A DNA stretch of 64,000 nucleotides from assembly GCA_009363875.1 (NCBI GenBank), contig CM018691.1, positions 37,363,446 to 37,427,445 of the forward strand, given 5' to 3'. A program made the translations under genes and the position numbers. Positions 34,506 through 46,077 of this stretch are shown in pieces; within the stretch, counting starts at the first letter, position 1; each line of letters begins with the position of its first letter. The notes beneath the pieces were generated by a model, which saw nothing but the letters and a program-made list of their open reading frames with translations, was not told the origin of the DNA and searched no databases. The stretch is from Mikania micrantha. Its lineage: Eukaryota; Streptophyta; Magnoliopsida; Asterales; Asteraceae.

Positions 34506-37309
34506 ATGATGCCATACGGCATTACTTCGATTATGTAATCTTTTCATGATTATTTATTATTATGATTTTATTATTGTTATTGGGTACAAAATATCTCCGA
34601 GTGTGCAGATTTATTATCCTCAACAAATTTAATTATATTTGTTAAAAGCTGCTATAGATAAAAACAACGTATTCCATATCTAGATGAGAGTTGGTGAGGT
34701 GCCATTAGGTTTTGTTACTGAGCTTCACTCTGGGCTCAATTTCAATAAGCATAATTCGACCGGATCCAATCTATATTCTTTACCCTTTAAGGCCCATTTT
34801 AAAATAAGAGATTAAGTGGTATGTCAACTCATTTTTCTTTTGGGCTTTTTATTAAACTCGAAGAGTTGAAGATATTAGGCTAAAATTCAACTCTATAAGA
34901 GGATTCAATGACTCATTTTGGATCAAAGGTGAGTTTAGTTCAAACTTGATTTAAGATATCAAACAATATATAGTCAATATAAAGCTATTTAAATTGTTAG
35001 AATCTTATAAAAATTTTACAACGTGTTTTAACGTACTACATAAAACAGTTTTGTAACATTACGAAGGTGTATTTTTCTCTCTTTCACTACTTTTATACAA
35101 CACTATGCAAATGCTTATATGGTTTTTGTAATTTTATATTTCAATTTGATTGTGTTGGAAAAACGATAGAAGTTAGGAAATCAATGTAAACCATTATGTT
35201 CCGAATTGTTTTGACTTGTAACCCAATATGCTTGCTTGATCTAGATCGTTATTGTTGTTTCAACATTTTAACATGTCCATCCTTTGAATTATTAAAAAGA
35301 TCTTCAACTTGTTTGAAGTAGATGTTTTGCATAAACCATGTGAACCAAGAAGACACAAGTAACCATCATACCATCGACTTTTAAGACGGTTAAAATCTCG
35401 TCTTACACATATGTCTTCCAAGCCGTTCAAAAAAAATCATCATATACCATCGGTGCATAAAAATCTTAGCTAGTTTTGATGTTGGTCCATTTTATGTTAT
35501 TTTTTTATTTTTAATTGCAAATTATATAAATGATAGCAACATTTATTTGGGGAGTTTAGAATCTCGAGGAGTATATTCATCGGATAGGTGCCTATAGTCG
35601 TGGATGATGCTCCACCATCCGACAACCATATCATATCTAGGTCCATTATCCAATCATTTTTGTGTCAAAATATCATCAACATTTAAATATTATTTAATCT
35701 TCAAAATAAAAATAAGTAGAGAATTACTCCACGCATTGCGGCGGTAACCCTATATTTAACAGGAATAAAAACATGATCTTAAAAATTGAAACTCATATAA
35801 CATAAAGTTGTTATACGTCTTAAAACTTTAAATCAAAACAGAAAACATTTTTAAAATAATTGTAAATAAATAAAAATGCCTAAACTTGCATCACATAATT
35901 ATATATAAGTCTCATTTATCCTAAAAAATAAAAAGATAAGTTTATATAATATTGATATAATATTATTATTATACTGATATTATAATATTTTTATTATTAT
36001 TATAATATTATTTTACTATTATTATAAGGATATTATTTTATAGTATTATTATATTAATATTATATTTTAATATTATTATTATAATATAATATTATAATAA
36101 TATTATATTATATTATATTATTATTAAATTATTATTACTGTTCATTAGGTTTATAAATGTATATATGTTAATAAGAAAATATGTTAGAATTAGTTTTCTT
36201 ATGTCTCTATGTTATGAAATTGATTGTCATGTTTTCATTTTTCATAAAGTTTGAATAATTTTACGCATCTTTTGTATGATTTTCTTTCAATTTTGGTAAT
36301 AATATGATTAAATTATAAATCATATTCATTATTTTTTTTAAAAAATAACCTCTTTGTGAAATATTGATATTTTACACAAAAATAAACTTTTAAAAAAATT
36401 TAACTTGTGTAATATGCAGGTTTTTAACCTGATTATTAATGTATCCAAATAAAACAGTAACAATTAAAATTATCTTAGCTTCTTATGCGTTTATTTATTT
36501 TAGAATAATAAAATTTTAATCAATCATATATATGTTTTAAATAAATCACTTTTGATGATGTTGGCAACAAAAGTTTATAAAAACCAGTTATGGGGTTCTT
36601 CCTTATGTAGGTTTGGGCATACACCTTACAGCGTCAGATATGATGATACGGTTAAAATTTCGTGTTAAGTATCGTCGTTATAAGAGGTTTAATACGTGTG
36701 TATATAAACTCAATAAATCATTAATGATATATGTAAAATCCGTTTTGATGATAACAAATAAAGACGTATAGTTTACATTAATATTATTTTTTGAAACAGT
36801 TTCACGTTTATTTATATCAACTTTAATAATAATTTAATGATTCATGAAAAAGAATTATTTTGCACACCAAACACACTAAAGCATCAAAGGTGCCACATTT
36901 ATAAATATCTTATTGAACAAATACGTCCTTTCACGTGCACTTTTTAGGAAATATCAATATATTTTTGGTCAAATATATAACGCTCTATTTTAAGTTTCAT
37001 TTATTAATTTAGCGTACTTTGTTGATATTAGAAACGAATAACTTTTGCAACTACTACCAACTATTGTAACCATTGTATTAAAAATAAAATAAAAAAGATA
37101 TAGTTATAACAAATAAACATATGAAGTATATATGTGTTTGGTTACTTGTTTATGCTAGTAATAACAGAAAAATAACAATATAACTTCTACAATCTTAGTA
37201 TTGAATAAAGAACATAGATATATGTCGTTAAAGAAACTAAAAAGAACAACATATTATGTCATTATCATTATCATTATTAAAACCATGTCATCTATGTAAT
37301 TTATCAAAA
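34506..37309. other. AT-rich intergenic, no gene seen
   Basis: Nearly 2.8 kb without a credible exon. 35945-36135 is an (ATT)n/(AT)n-like low-complexity tract. A stray ccgttcaaaaaaaa at 35423-35436 matches the 3' tail of the SINEs in this window. Confidence 0.55.
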
Positions 37310-37789
37310 TCTATACCCTCTAATAAAAGAGTAAATATTTTGTCACATGTCAATTAATTAGGCTATTATTGTCACATGTCATTTTTTTAAAAAAAATTAT
37401 TGTCACATGTCATTTTTTTAATCTTTACAATCATTCTTTCTTATATTAAATGATAATTAAAATTATATTCTTTAATTTATTAAATAATTTTAAATCTGAT
37501 GACTTTATATACATTTTTTCATATTAAAAAAATAGTTATAACAAATAAAAAATGAAATCTTTTTTTTATTAAAAAACACGCTTAAACAAGGTTTACAAAA
37601 TATAAAAATTTTCTATAAATGAATTTTTTTTTAAAAAAAATAAAAATTATATTAAATTTGCAGTTTTAAGAAAAATAAAAGTTATGTAAAAATAAGTTTT
37701 CTTAAAAAAAAAGTATTTTAAAACAAGTTTTTTTACAAAGTATATAACATTTCAGTTTTCAACCGTGTAATACACGGGATTTTACCTAG
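37310..37789 (+). mobile_element. Non-autonomous Helitron (480 bp)
   Basis: It starts TCTATACCCTC after a host A (37309). It ends with a hairpin CCGTGT-aat-ACACGG (37763-37777), 8 spacer bases and CTAG (37786-37789), followed by host T. This is textbook Helitron structure. The interior shares atattaaatgataattaaa with 54260-54720. Confidence 0.8.
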
Positions 37790-37829
37790 TGTGGTAATAA
37801 ATGCGGTTGGTGACGATTAATCACCTTAG

Positions 37830-38400
37830 TCAAATCAATCCGAAACCGGTGCCTAAGACGTCTTTTTGAAGTTTTAAAGACACTCATTTTGACATCTTTA
37901 AGCTGTCAAATCAGTCAAATCAGGGAATGTCACATCCATTCAGAACCGACGCCCAAAGACGTCGCTTTGGAGTCTAAAGACGCCTTCGGAACGGGCGTCT
38001 AAAAACGCCGCTTTAAGGGCTTTAAGACAACGCCAAGCAGATCGAGCCGAGCCACATGTGAGATTTAAGCCGGTGTCTAAATTGGGCGTCTACAGGCATC
38101 TTAAGACGCCGATAGAAAAAAGTTCTTAGACACCCATTTAGACCCCGACAAAACCGCCAACATGTGGGCCCGTATGTTTACAAAAAGTACAGAAAATGGC
38201 GTCTAAAGGGGGGTCTAAAGAGGCGTCTAAAGAGGGGTCTAAAGAGGCGTCTAAAGCAGCGTCCAAGACGCCGGTAGAAAAGGAGTCTTAAGACACCATT
38301 TAGACCCGACAAAGCCGAAATGTGGGCCCGTATGCTTACAAAAATTATAGAAAAATTGCGTCTAAAGTAGCGCTTAAAGCGACGTCTAAGAGCCGGAATT
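37830..38400. repeat. gtctaaagacgcc repeat block, with a 162-bp duplication
   Basis: Words gcgtctaaag, agacgcc and ggcgtct recur. A 162-bp unit starting aagacgccg(a/g)tagaaaa occurs at 38103 and 38265. Within the first unit an 11-12 bp motif (g[c/g]gtctaaagag) is tandem at 38200-38255. Many words pair with neighbours, for example AGACGCC/GGCGTCT at 37978-38000. Non-coding; probably part of an unrecognised element. Confidence 0.65.
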
Positions 38401-38888
38401 TGAGTGATTAGTTTGGTAAAAAGTTTGTAAACTATGACTGATTTGATAATTTTCCCTTAAAAGAACCGTGAGGACCCTATAGAATCGTAAAGAAACGTGA
38501 AGCTTAGTATCATGAACCATGATGTTGCCTTGTGTACATGTCATGTCCCCATGTGATTATAAATGCACTTTTCCTTTAGTTTGTAAATATCATCGACAAT
38601 ATGCATGTTTTTCACGACTGACGTGAAACTATCATAAAAGTAAGGAAATCGTTATATACATACCGGCTTATTCACTAGAAATAGATTTTTGTCTAAGCAA
38701 GATATAAAGCAATAAAAATTTGACATGTAACAAGCTAAAAACATAAAAGAAAAAAAATATAATACAAAAAAATACAACACAAAAACATAATACGGTACAA
38801 AATAGTAGCAAAAATCCAGTATAAAAAAATCATACTTTTCTTAAGTAAAAATCTTTTTCTGTTTGATCTTTCTAATACATCCATATAC

Positions 38889-38927
<39 letters not shown>

Positions 38928-38928
38928 A
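38889..38928. repeat. (AT)n(AG)n microsatellite
   Basis: An AT run followed directly by an AG run. Confidence 0.9.
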
Positions 38929-38959
38929 GTGTTCAAATAATAACTCACTCTTAAAGCAA

Positions 38960-39280
38960 TAACCCAGATAACTTTATCAAGATAAAGCCAAATCTTTGAT
39001 TTTTTTTTAACATCATTATAACACATTTAGAACATTATGTTGTTTTATGAGTTTGTGAAAATTCATCACCGTTTAAGAAATATCATCTTTGTAAGTTTTG
39101 ATTTACAGCACTGTAACTATTTTAGGTCAAAACTTACAACGATGTAAACTATTCAACGGTGATGAATTTTTGCAAACTCATAAAAGAACATAGTGATCTA
39201 AATGTGTTACAATGATGTTAAAAAAATCCAAGATTTGGATTCATCTTGGAAAAGTTATCTAGGTTATTATTCATCTTGGA
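38960..39280. mobile_element. Foldback MITE, copy 1
   Basis: The left arm (aacccagataactt...ccaaatctt...ttaacatcat...) is repeated in inverse orientation on the right (aaaaatccaagatttgg...aagttatctaggtt). Arms of roughly 135 bp are separated by a short centre. The same family occurs at 46614-46981. Confidence 0.75.
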
Positions 39281-39978
39281 AAAGTTATCTAAGCTATATA
39301 TATATATAGGGAAAGTATAAAATAAAAACCATATCTCAATAAAAAGGGGGATTTTATTTGGACACCCCACTTTTATATTTTAACACCCCAGCGGTCTAAG
39401 ACGGGCCGTACTGGTCAGTATGACCCTTATAGAGTACAGACATACATTCCAGGGTATTCATTGGATTCAATGAAACATTCTGTAGGACGGGCCGTACTGG
39501 GCAGTATGGGCCGTCATGGCCTTGACTTATTTTTCCAAGTCATTTTTGGGTGTCAAGCAGTTTGAGTCACTTGATACGGCCCGTACTGAGCAGTACAGGC
39601 CGTCTTGAAGTTATTTATTTTATTTAAACTTAATTTACGTATTTAAATAATTTTTAACGATATACGTTTAGTACGTGAATTATTTGAACGATATACGTCT
39701 ATTATGTTAATTAAACGTCATAATCTTGTTACGTTATCATTTTTAACGATATTGATTATTTACGAAATCGTTTTAACTAAATATTTCATTTTATAATTAG
39801 TTTGTTTACGTTAATATAAATAATTTAAACGATATAAGTTTGTCGCGCAAATATTAAACAACACAAACAGAAACAAAACAACACAAACAGAAATAATACA
39901 AATGAAGAAAGAAACATGCATATATACACAGCATAAGTTTTACATACAAGGAAATAAAATACAAAAATACAAAAGTAA

Positions 39979-40470
39979 CTACGAACCTCCGGATGGTCCA
40001 GCTGACGATCCGTCGTCTGGGTAGACGCGTGGCTCCGGGAATAGTGGAAGCTGTGATCCGTCCCGTCGTGTATGCACTGACCCGGCCGACCACTGGACCA
40101 AATCATCGAGCCGATCGATCCGTCGTTCGACGCGTGTCTCCCAGGCGGCCCGACGACGATCCGCCTGAGCCATCTCGTCGCACCGGGCCGCAGCCTCGTG
40201 TCAACAGGCCACGATATGGTGCAACAACGCCTCGAGCGGCTCGGTCAGGCGCACCGCATGGTAAACGTGAGGTGGATGCTGCGGAGGTGAGTCCTCGTGT
40301 GCCAGTGATCAAACCGGCTCCTCCCAAATCGGATCGGGCTCCGGCATCGCCTGGTTCTTAGGCGGCTACTGCTGCTGCTCCGGTATGACGGCGAGCTGGG
40401 CCGCCTGAAACGGCCGGCCGTCTGATCCAAGAAACCACAATCCCAAACCCAGGATGTCGGCGGCAAGTCT
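39979..40470 (-). pseudogene. C-terminus of the retroelement ORF, second copy
   Basis: The minus-strand frame ending at 39979 reads EMAQADRRRAAWETRVERR, a RLDDLVQWSAG helix and a Pro/Gly-rich end. Upstream in the same frame it is Pro/Gln/His-rich with in-frame stops. This parallels the C-terminus of the plus-strand copy at 18380-18646 (Pro-rich stretch, then RVDRLEGMMRW). It is broken and cannot be translated as one protein. Confidence 0.55.
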
Positions 40471-40891
40471 TCGTTCTTCTTTTGATTACAATGTAACCAT
40501 TGTCTAGTGCTCTACTTTTCACCCACCCTACCAGCGCTTTTTCGGACATAAACTCCAGACATCTAAAAATAATAATAAATACCATAAATGGGTACGGATA
40601 ATATACAATCATCAACATTTATGTTTCATTAAAGTTACCTATTTGGTTTCCCAGTTAATGTTTGAATACGCATACTTTTCTTCATAAGCCTCCTCTGGGT
40701 TACTTTGTTTACTGTCATTATACACGAATCCATAATTGTTTTATTGCGCATACGATGCTTGACTATCAAAACCGACATCAGCGTTAGGTTCAGCATTCAG
40801 ATCTATCGTGCCGTATGAATACTCAACAGGAGGCTCTTTATTCAAATATGGCACGTAATCGTTGAAAAAACTCCAATCCCAGAACGACATC
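40358..40891 (-). pseudogene. FAR1/MULE-transposase-like N-terminal fragment
   Basis: A minus-strand ATG at 40891 opens MSFWDWSFFNDYVPYLNKEP, followed by an in-frame stop. After a stretch with splice-like borders (AG|GTAACT ... TTTTAG), a frame reads CLEFMSEKALVGWVKSRAL and DNGYIVIKRRTKT. The second block resembles the start of the FAR1 DNA-binding region in plant FAR1-related proteins and Mutator-like transposases (LVSWVR...NGYVIV...). The zinc-binding Cys/His residues and the transposase core are absent. Downstream it runs directly into the retroelement C-terminus, so this is a chimera of two protein remnants. Confidence 0.45.
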
Positions 40892-41319
40892 GTTACAAAT
40901 CTGAATTATCTTGAGATATATTCGAAAACTTATACGTTCGTTTGAAACGATTCAAACATATATACAAATTTCAAATTGGTTCAATACGGCCCGTACTGGG
41001 TCAAATCAATGTCTTTCCATGTCAGCAGTGTCAGAATTGAAAAGGCAAGACGGGCCGTACTTCTCAGTATGGGTCGTCTTGCTTTCAAATTATTGTCCTA
41101 TGTTTCAGGGAATGTCTGTACGATGAATGAGACGGGTCGTACTGGTCAGTACGGCCCGTCTTGCTGCCAATCATTGTCACAGGTTGTCAAGGAGAATGTT
41201 TGACCAAGTACTGAGACGGGCGGTACTGGGCAGTACGGGCCGTCTCAAGGGTGTATTTTTAAAAAATGAAGTGTAGGAATAACACAACTCATTAAAAAAC
41301 CGTGAAAACTCCAATATGT

Positions 41320-44090
41320 GGCTCATATTTTGTCACATCACCATCCCCTTAAAGTTAATCTCAAGGGCATTTACGTCTTTTACAATGTGTGTACTTTTTT
41401 CATTTTTTTCATTTTCTCCACCGTAGAGTGTTTGTCAGATTTCACTTCATTCCACACATCGTACATTCATATAAATATGTTACGTATGTTTTACATCATT
41501 TTGTGTGTGTATATGTAATTTTATTTTTACAGCTTTCATTTTTTTATACTCACTGAAAAGACAAATCATGTGTAATGTTACGAGTATATTACACATTAAA
41601 CGTTCATTTGTTCTATTAAGCAATTTTGTTTCCCCTTTTTTATGGCCACATTTTTTTGCATTTTTTATTGCACACATCGTACATTCATATATTTTTGTTA
41701 CGTATGTTTTATAGCATTTTCTGTGTATATATGTAATTATCTGTGTATATATGTACTTTTTTATTTTTTTTATTTTATTCACCCTAGTGTGTTTTGTCAT
41801 ATTCCATTTTATTGCACACATCGTACATTCATATATATATCTGTTCCGTATGTTTTACAACATTTTTTGTGTATATATGTAATTATTTTTTTTTACAACT
41901 TTCATTTTTTATACACACTGAAAAGGCAAATCATGTGTAATGTTACGAGTGTATTACACATTAAGTGTTCGTACGTTATACCAGCCAAAGTAGTTTTACG
42001 TTTTTTTACATTTAGTGTCACTTTTTTTACACCTAAAATGGTTGTTTAGTTATGTTCGTGTACGTTTGTTTACTTATGTTTGTGTATGTTCGTGAACAGT
42101 TCGTGTATACTATTAACGAACGAACATGAACGTACACGAACACACTAAGTTTCTTAACGAACAAACACGAACAAGAAAACTCTGTTCGTTTAAATGTTCG
42201 TGTTCCCTATATAGGCAGCCGCATCATAACAAATGTCATGATGTTACCAATGTTTTTAGGTTCGTGAATTGTTACACAGTTAATGCACCTACGTTACAAA
42301 GGTGTTACATATTAACACCAATCTTTGTTTTACTATGGTACATATGTTTTACTTGGAACAACTATATTACATACATTTTACATGTAAATTACTTTCATTA
42401 CACATAACAAATACAACGATGTTACTAATGTATTACATATAGTTATTAGTGGAGGGGCGTCTAGCGCCTAGGCAGCCTCCTAGGCCGCATCATAACAAAT
42501 ACAACGATGTTACCAATGTTTTTACCTTTTTCAGTCTAGTTTTTAAATCTTTTTCCATTATTTTAGCCTGTAAATGAACCAAATGTTTAGTAAACAAGTA
42601 AAAAGTTTGTTCATGAAAATTTATTTAGTAAATAAACGAATGTGAACAAATTTTTTTGTTCATTTACGTTCATCTATATTTTTTCGTTTATGTTCGTTTA
42701 TCCTCGTTAATTTATTTATTAATAAATCAATTCATTTAAAATAAAAATCATTTATTTTAAAAATCAGGTTCGTGAATTATTACACAGTAAATCCACCTAC
42801 GTTACAAAGGTTTTACCTATAACAACAATCTTTGTTTTACTATGTTACATATGTTTTACTAGAAACAACTATATTACATATGTTTTACATATAAATTACG
42901 TTCGTTACACAAAGTGTTGCATATAACAGCTTAGATAGCTCACAGGAAAAGTTGTTTTGTTATGTTTATCAAACTAATCGTATGGATGATAATATTGTTT
43001 CTTCGGTAACTTTTACATGAAAGTTGTTTTGTTATGTCTTCACATTGATCTTGTCAATGAGAATGTTGTTTATTTGGTAACGCATCATTACAAAGACAAC
43101 GATGTTACAGGTATTTTTTAGGTTCATGAATTGTTACACCCAAGGGCGGCCCGGGGGAGGGGCAAACCCGACCCCCGTCCCGGACCCACTTTTTTAGGGG
43201 GCACAATTTTTTTAATGTATACGTTTATACACAGATTCATTTAAACAAGAACCAACAAGTTATAGATAACGAAAATGAACCATTTATAAAAACACGGTTT
43301 AATAGTTACAAAAAGTAATTCCCTATAAAGCATAGAAAATTACTTTTATGTCATTTAAATCACTGGTGTTCATTGATTTGATTTAACCAGTTTTCGTTCT
43401 CCGAAAACCGAACCAAAGTCGGGAAGTGGTTCGGTTCAGTTTGGTTAATACCAAACAAGCCGAATAAATTGATTAAAAACCAAATAAACCGGTTACAAAC
43501 CGAATTCAACCAAATAAACCTGTTAAAAACCGAATAAATCGAATTTTATCTTATATAGTGTTTATAAAATAATAATTTTAAATCTGAATTAGGTTTATTC
43601 GATTAACTGAATAAACCGAACGAACCAAATTCAAACTAAAATGGAACCAATAACCGAACCGAAAACCGAAATTCAGAATTCGGATACAATTATGAACCTA
43701 ATTTGAAACTCGGATATGGTTGGAAACCGAACCAAAAACCAAATTCAAAATTCATTTTTTAGTTACAAATACAGCTTGATTTTCGATTTTTTTGAACAAC
43801 GTACCCCTGCTTTAATATTTGTATTCGCTAGGGACCTTTTTTCCCGGCCCGTCCCGGGCATCTCAATTCTTAGGGCCGCCCCTAGTTACACCGTTAGTGC
43901 ACCTATGTTACATATTAACAACAATCTTTGTTTTACTATATCACATATGTTTTACTGGGAACAACTATATTACATATGTTTTACGGATAAATTACGTTCG
44001 TTACACAAGGTTTACATAAAACAGCTTAGATAGCTTTTACTGGAACAAGTATATTACATATGATTTACATATAAATCAGTCGAGAAGTCT
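41320..44090. repeat. Diverged long-period repeat array
   Basis: A 360-bp period is visible on the left: cacacatcgtacattcatat at 41455, 41672 and 41817, and aaatcatgtgtaatgttacgag at 41562 and 41927. Farther right a second unit (gaattgttacaca.., ctacgttacaaagg.., ctttgttttactat.., acatatgttttac) occurs at about 42265, 42775 and 43885. Stretches at 42040-42200 and 42560-42720 are rich in gttcg/cgaac and resemble hAT-type interiors (compare 59551-60052). Short frames here are by-products. Confidence 0.65.
43141..43884. mobile_element. hAT-type non-autonomous element (744 bp), 8-bp duplication
   Basis: The ends are CAAGGGCGGCCC on the left and GGGCCGCCCCTA on the right, inverted copies with one or two changes. 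They are flanked by gttacacc at 43133-43140 and 43885-43892. Joining the flanks gives gaattgttacaccgttagtg, matching the uninterrupted repeats at 42265-42285. An accggtt-like segment (43370-43740, rich in aaccgaa) lies inside and may be a nested element. No transposase frame. Confidence 0.85.
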
Positions 44091-44721
44091 CACAAGGCAC
44101 ATAGGACTTGTCGTACATGTCATAAATATGTTACTGGGCATGATTCATGTAATTCAAAGACAAAGGGTTTCGATTCCGCTAACGTGAATGTCGAAAAGTA
44201 GGGAATATCAGGTGCTTTTTGTTTTTTATTAATGTTAATTGTGGTTTAAAAAAAATCTAGAGTGGTTGTTCTTTTTTTATGTTTTCATAGAAGTTATCTT
44301 TTGATTTTGTTATTAGAAAGTTTTTTAAATATATTCGAAATGTATGTCATGTGTCATAGTTACACTTATGTTACGTATATGTTACATTTTTAAAATCAGT
44401 TTCAAAGAATTTATTAAATGTTTGAACTGATGTGACAGGTCATAATTACTTTTTTTGTACTTTTTTCAGCTTTTGACTAAAACAAGGTAATGGTTGGGGA
44501 AAGGGGGACGTCCTTTTGAATAGAAAATATAAAAAAAACAATAAAAGCACATGTGGGTAAAAGACATGTATACCATTTTTGTACCATTCTGATTATTTAA
44601 GAATCACATTAAAAAAAACAAAAATTCTATCTTTAATCTTAGCCACACATCTCCATATCAAATGGTTTAAAATGAGTTTTCACAGTTTTCTTATTGAGAA
44701 AAGGTTTTCAAAATATCCTTA

Positions 44722-44727
<6 letters not shown>

Positions 44728-44765
<38 letters not shown>

Positions 44766-44781
44766 GTTAGAAATGTTATAA

Positions 44782-44828
<47 letters not shown>
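44728..44828. repeat. Two (AT)n microsatellites
   Basis: AT runs at about 44727-44762 and 44790-44828 separated by 27 bases. Likely length-variable. Confidence 0.9.
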
Positions 44829-44835
<7 letters not shown>

Positions 44836-46077
44836 AGAAAAATCAAATAAAAAATCTATTTACCTAAAAAGGCTAAAAATAAATTTTAAAACCTCCAAAA
44901 CTAGCTCAAACAAACTTCAATTAAACTCATTTTGATGGCATCAAAACTGTCTCTTAGCTTTTATGTTTAACTTTAACAACTTGTGTTAGAGTTTAGATTT
45001 TAGGACTTGTTTTTTTAGCTTTTAGCTTTTATATTTTGGTTTTAAAGTTTTGGTTTATTAGGGTTAATTGTTTATGTTTTAAGGTTTGGGTTGTAGGGTT
45101 TGACAAGCCGGTTCTAATGATGCAAAAGCGAATTCAATTGTAATTTGTTTGGCTCGGTTTAATTTTTTAAAATCCTTCTTAAGCAAAATAAACTTTTTAG
45201 GGGAACATTTCCCGTTTATACACACCAAGAGCTATTGATAATTATGCTTATAATAAAACATGTTTTACACAACAATATAAATAATCGGCTTACCGACATG
45301 ATTCACATAATATATGAAAAGTTTGCGGAATGTAGCAATGTGTCATGTAGTGCAACTTGTTTTTTTGGTAGTTTTACATAGCAATGAATGATTAATTGTT
45401 TATCTATATGTCAAACTAGCATTGACAATCGCGTATATCTAACAATCTTGTTCCACTTCTGGTTAATTTAGTTTTCAAAAATTTAGGCGAAAACCAAAAC
45501 CAAAACAAACATGCATACATATTACATCAACATAACAATAAAAATAACATTAGTACAAACAAAACCTTAAACACAATTAAGTCGTATAAGACAAGAAAAA
45601 ATTATTTATAAAAGTTTAAGAGTAGGAGTATGATAATATTGTTTAAAGAAACATGAATATTGGTGTTGGATTTAGTACCATTTGAAGCGGTTAAAACTAA
45701 ATTATTTGCCATTTTTTTCATTATTTATTTATTTATACAAGTTTTGAATGATACTTAACAGAAAAATAAAATAAAATAATATTTAACTGACAAGTTTATG
45801 TTTGTATAGATAGGTAATAAAATAGCAATCTCTCCTTGAATGATACTTAGTAGTTCAATTTTCAAATCCTGGTCAAAAACGGTAAGTACAAGGTTTTACC
45901 GCATTATTGGTTTTCTTATGAGCGGCGGATGAATTTTCTCGATACAACGATTGTCAACACTAGGGTGTTGTACAAGGCTTTTGTATTCGTAAAATCTAGA
46001 CTAAAGAAATACGAACATATTGTTAACAAATAAAACGGGTAAAACATTGTTTAATTGTTGGTATTTAATTACTATTA
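44829..46077. other. Intergenic, no gene seen
   Basis: AT-rich. 44835-45215 has the taggagaaaaatcaaat start common in dispersed plant repeats, but I could not pair its ends. Confidence 0.5.

Larger units (their letters stand above)
39350..41270 (-). mobile_element. Non-autonomous element bounded by GC-rich palindromes
   Basis: Both ends carry near-palindromes of type GACGGGCCGTACTG..CAGTACGGCCCGTC: left at 39400-39430, 39486-39515 and 39573-39604; right at 40984, 41049-41078, 41131-41160 and 41215-41244. The last three are about 83 bp apart. The outer left end reads ggggg-attttatttggacacccc, the complement of the motif at 19709-19729. The interior holds the pseudogene pieces described next. 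The exact ends are uncertain. Confidence 0.55.

Noticed and set aside
39993..40361. 122-codon Arg/Pro-rich plus-strand ORF
   Set aside because: Antisense shadow of the GC-rich retroelement C-terminus on the minus strand.
44579..44770. ORF ending in an Ile-Tyr run
   Set aside because: The tail is the translation of an (AT)n microsatellite.
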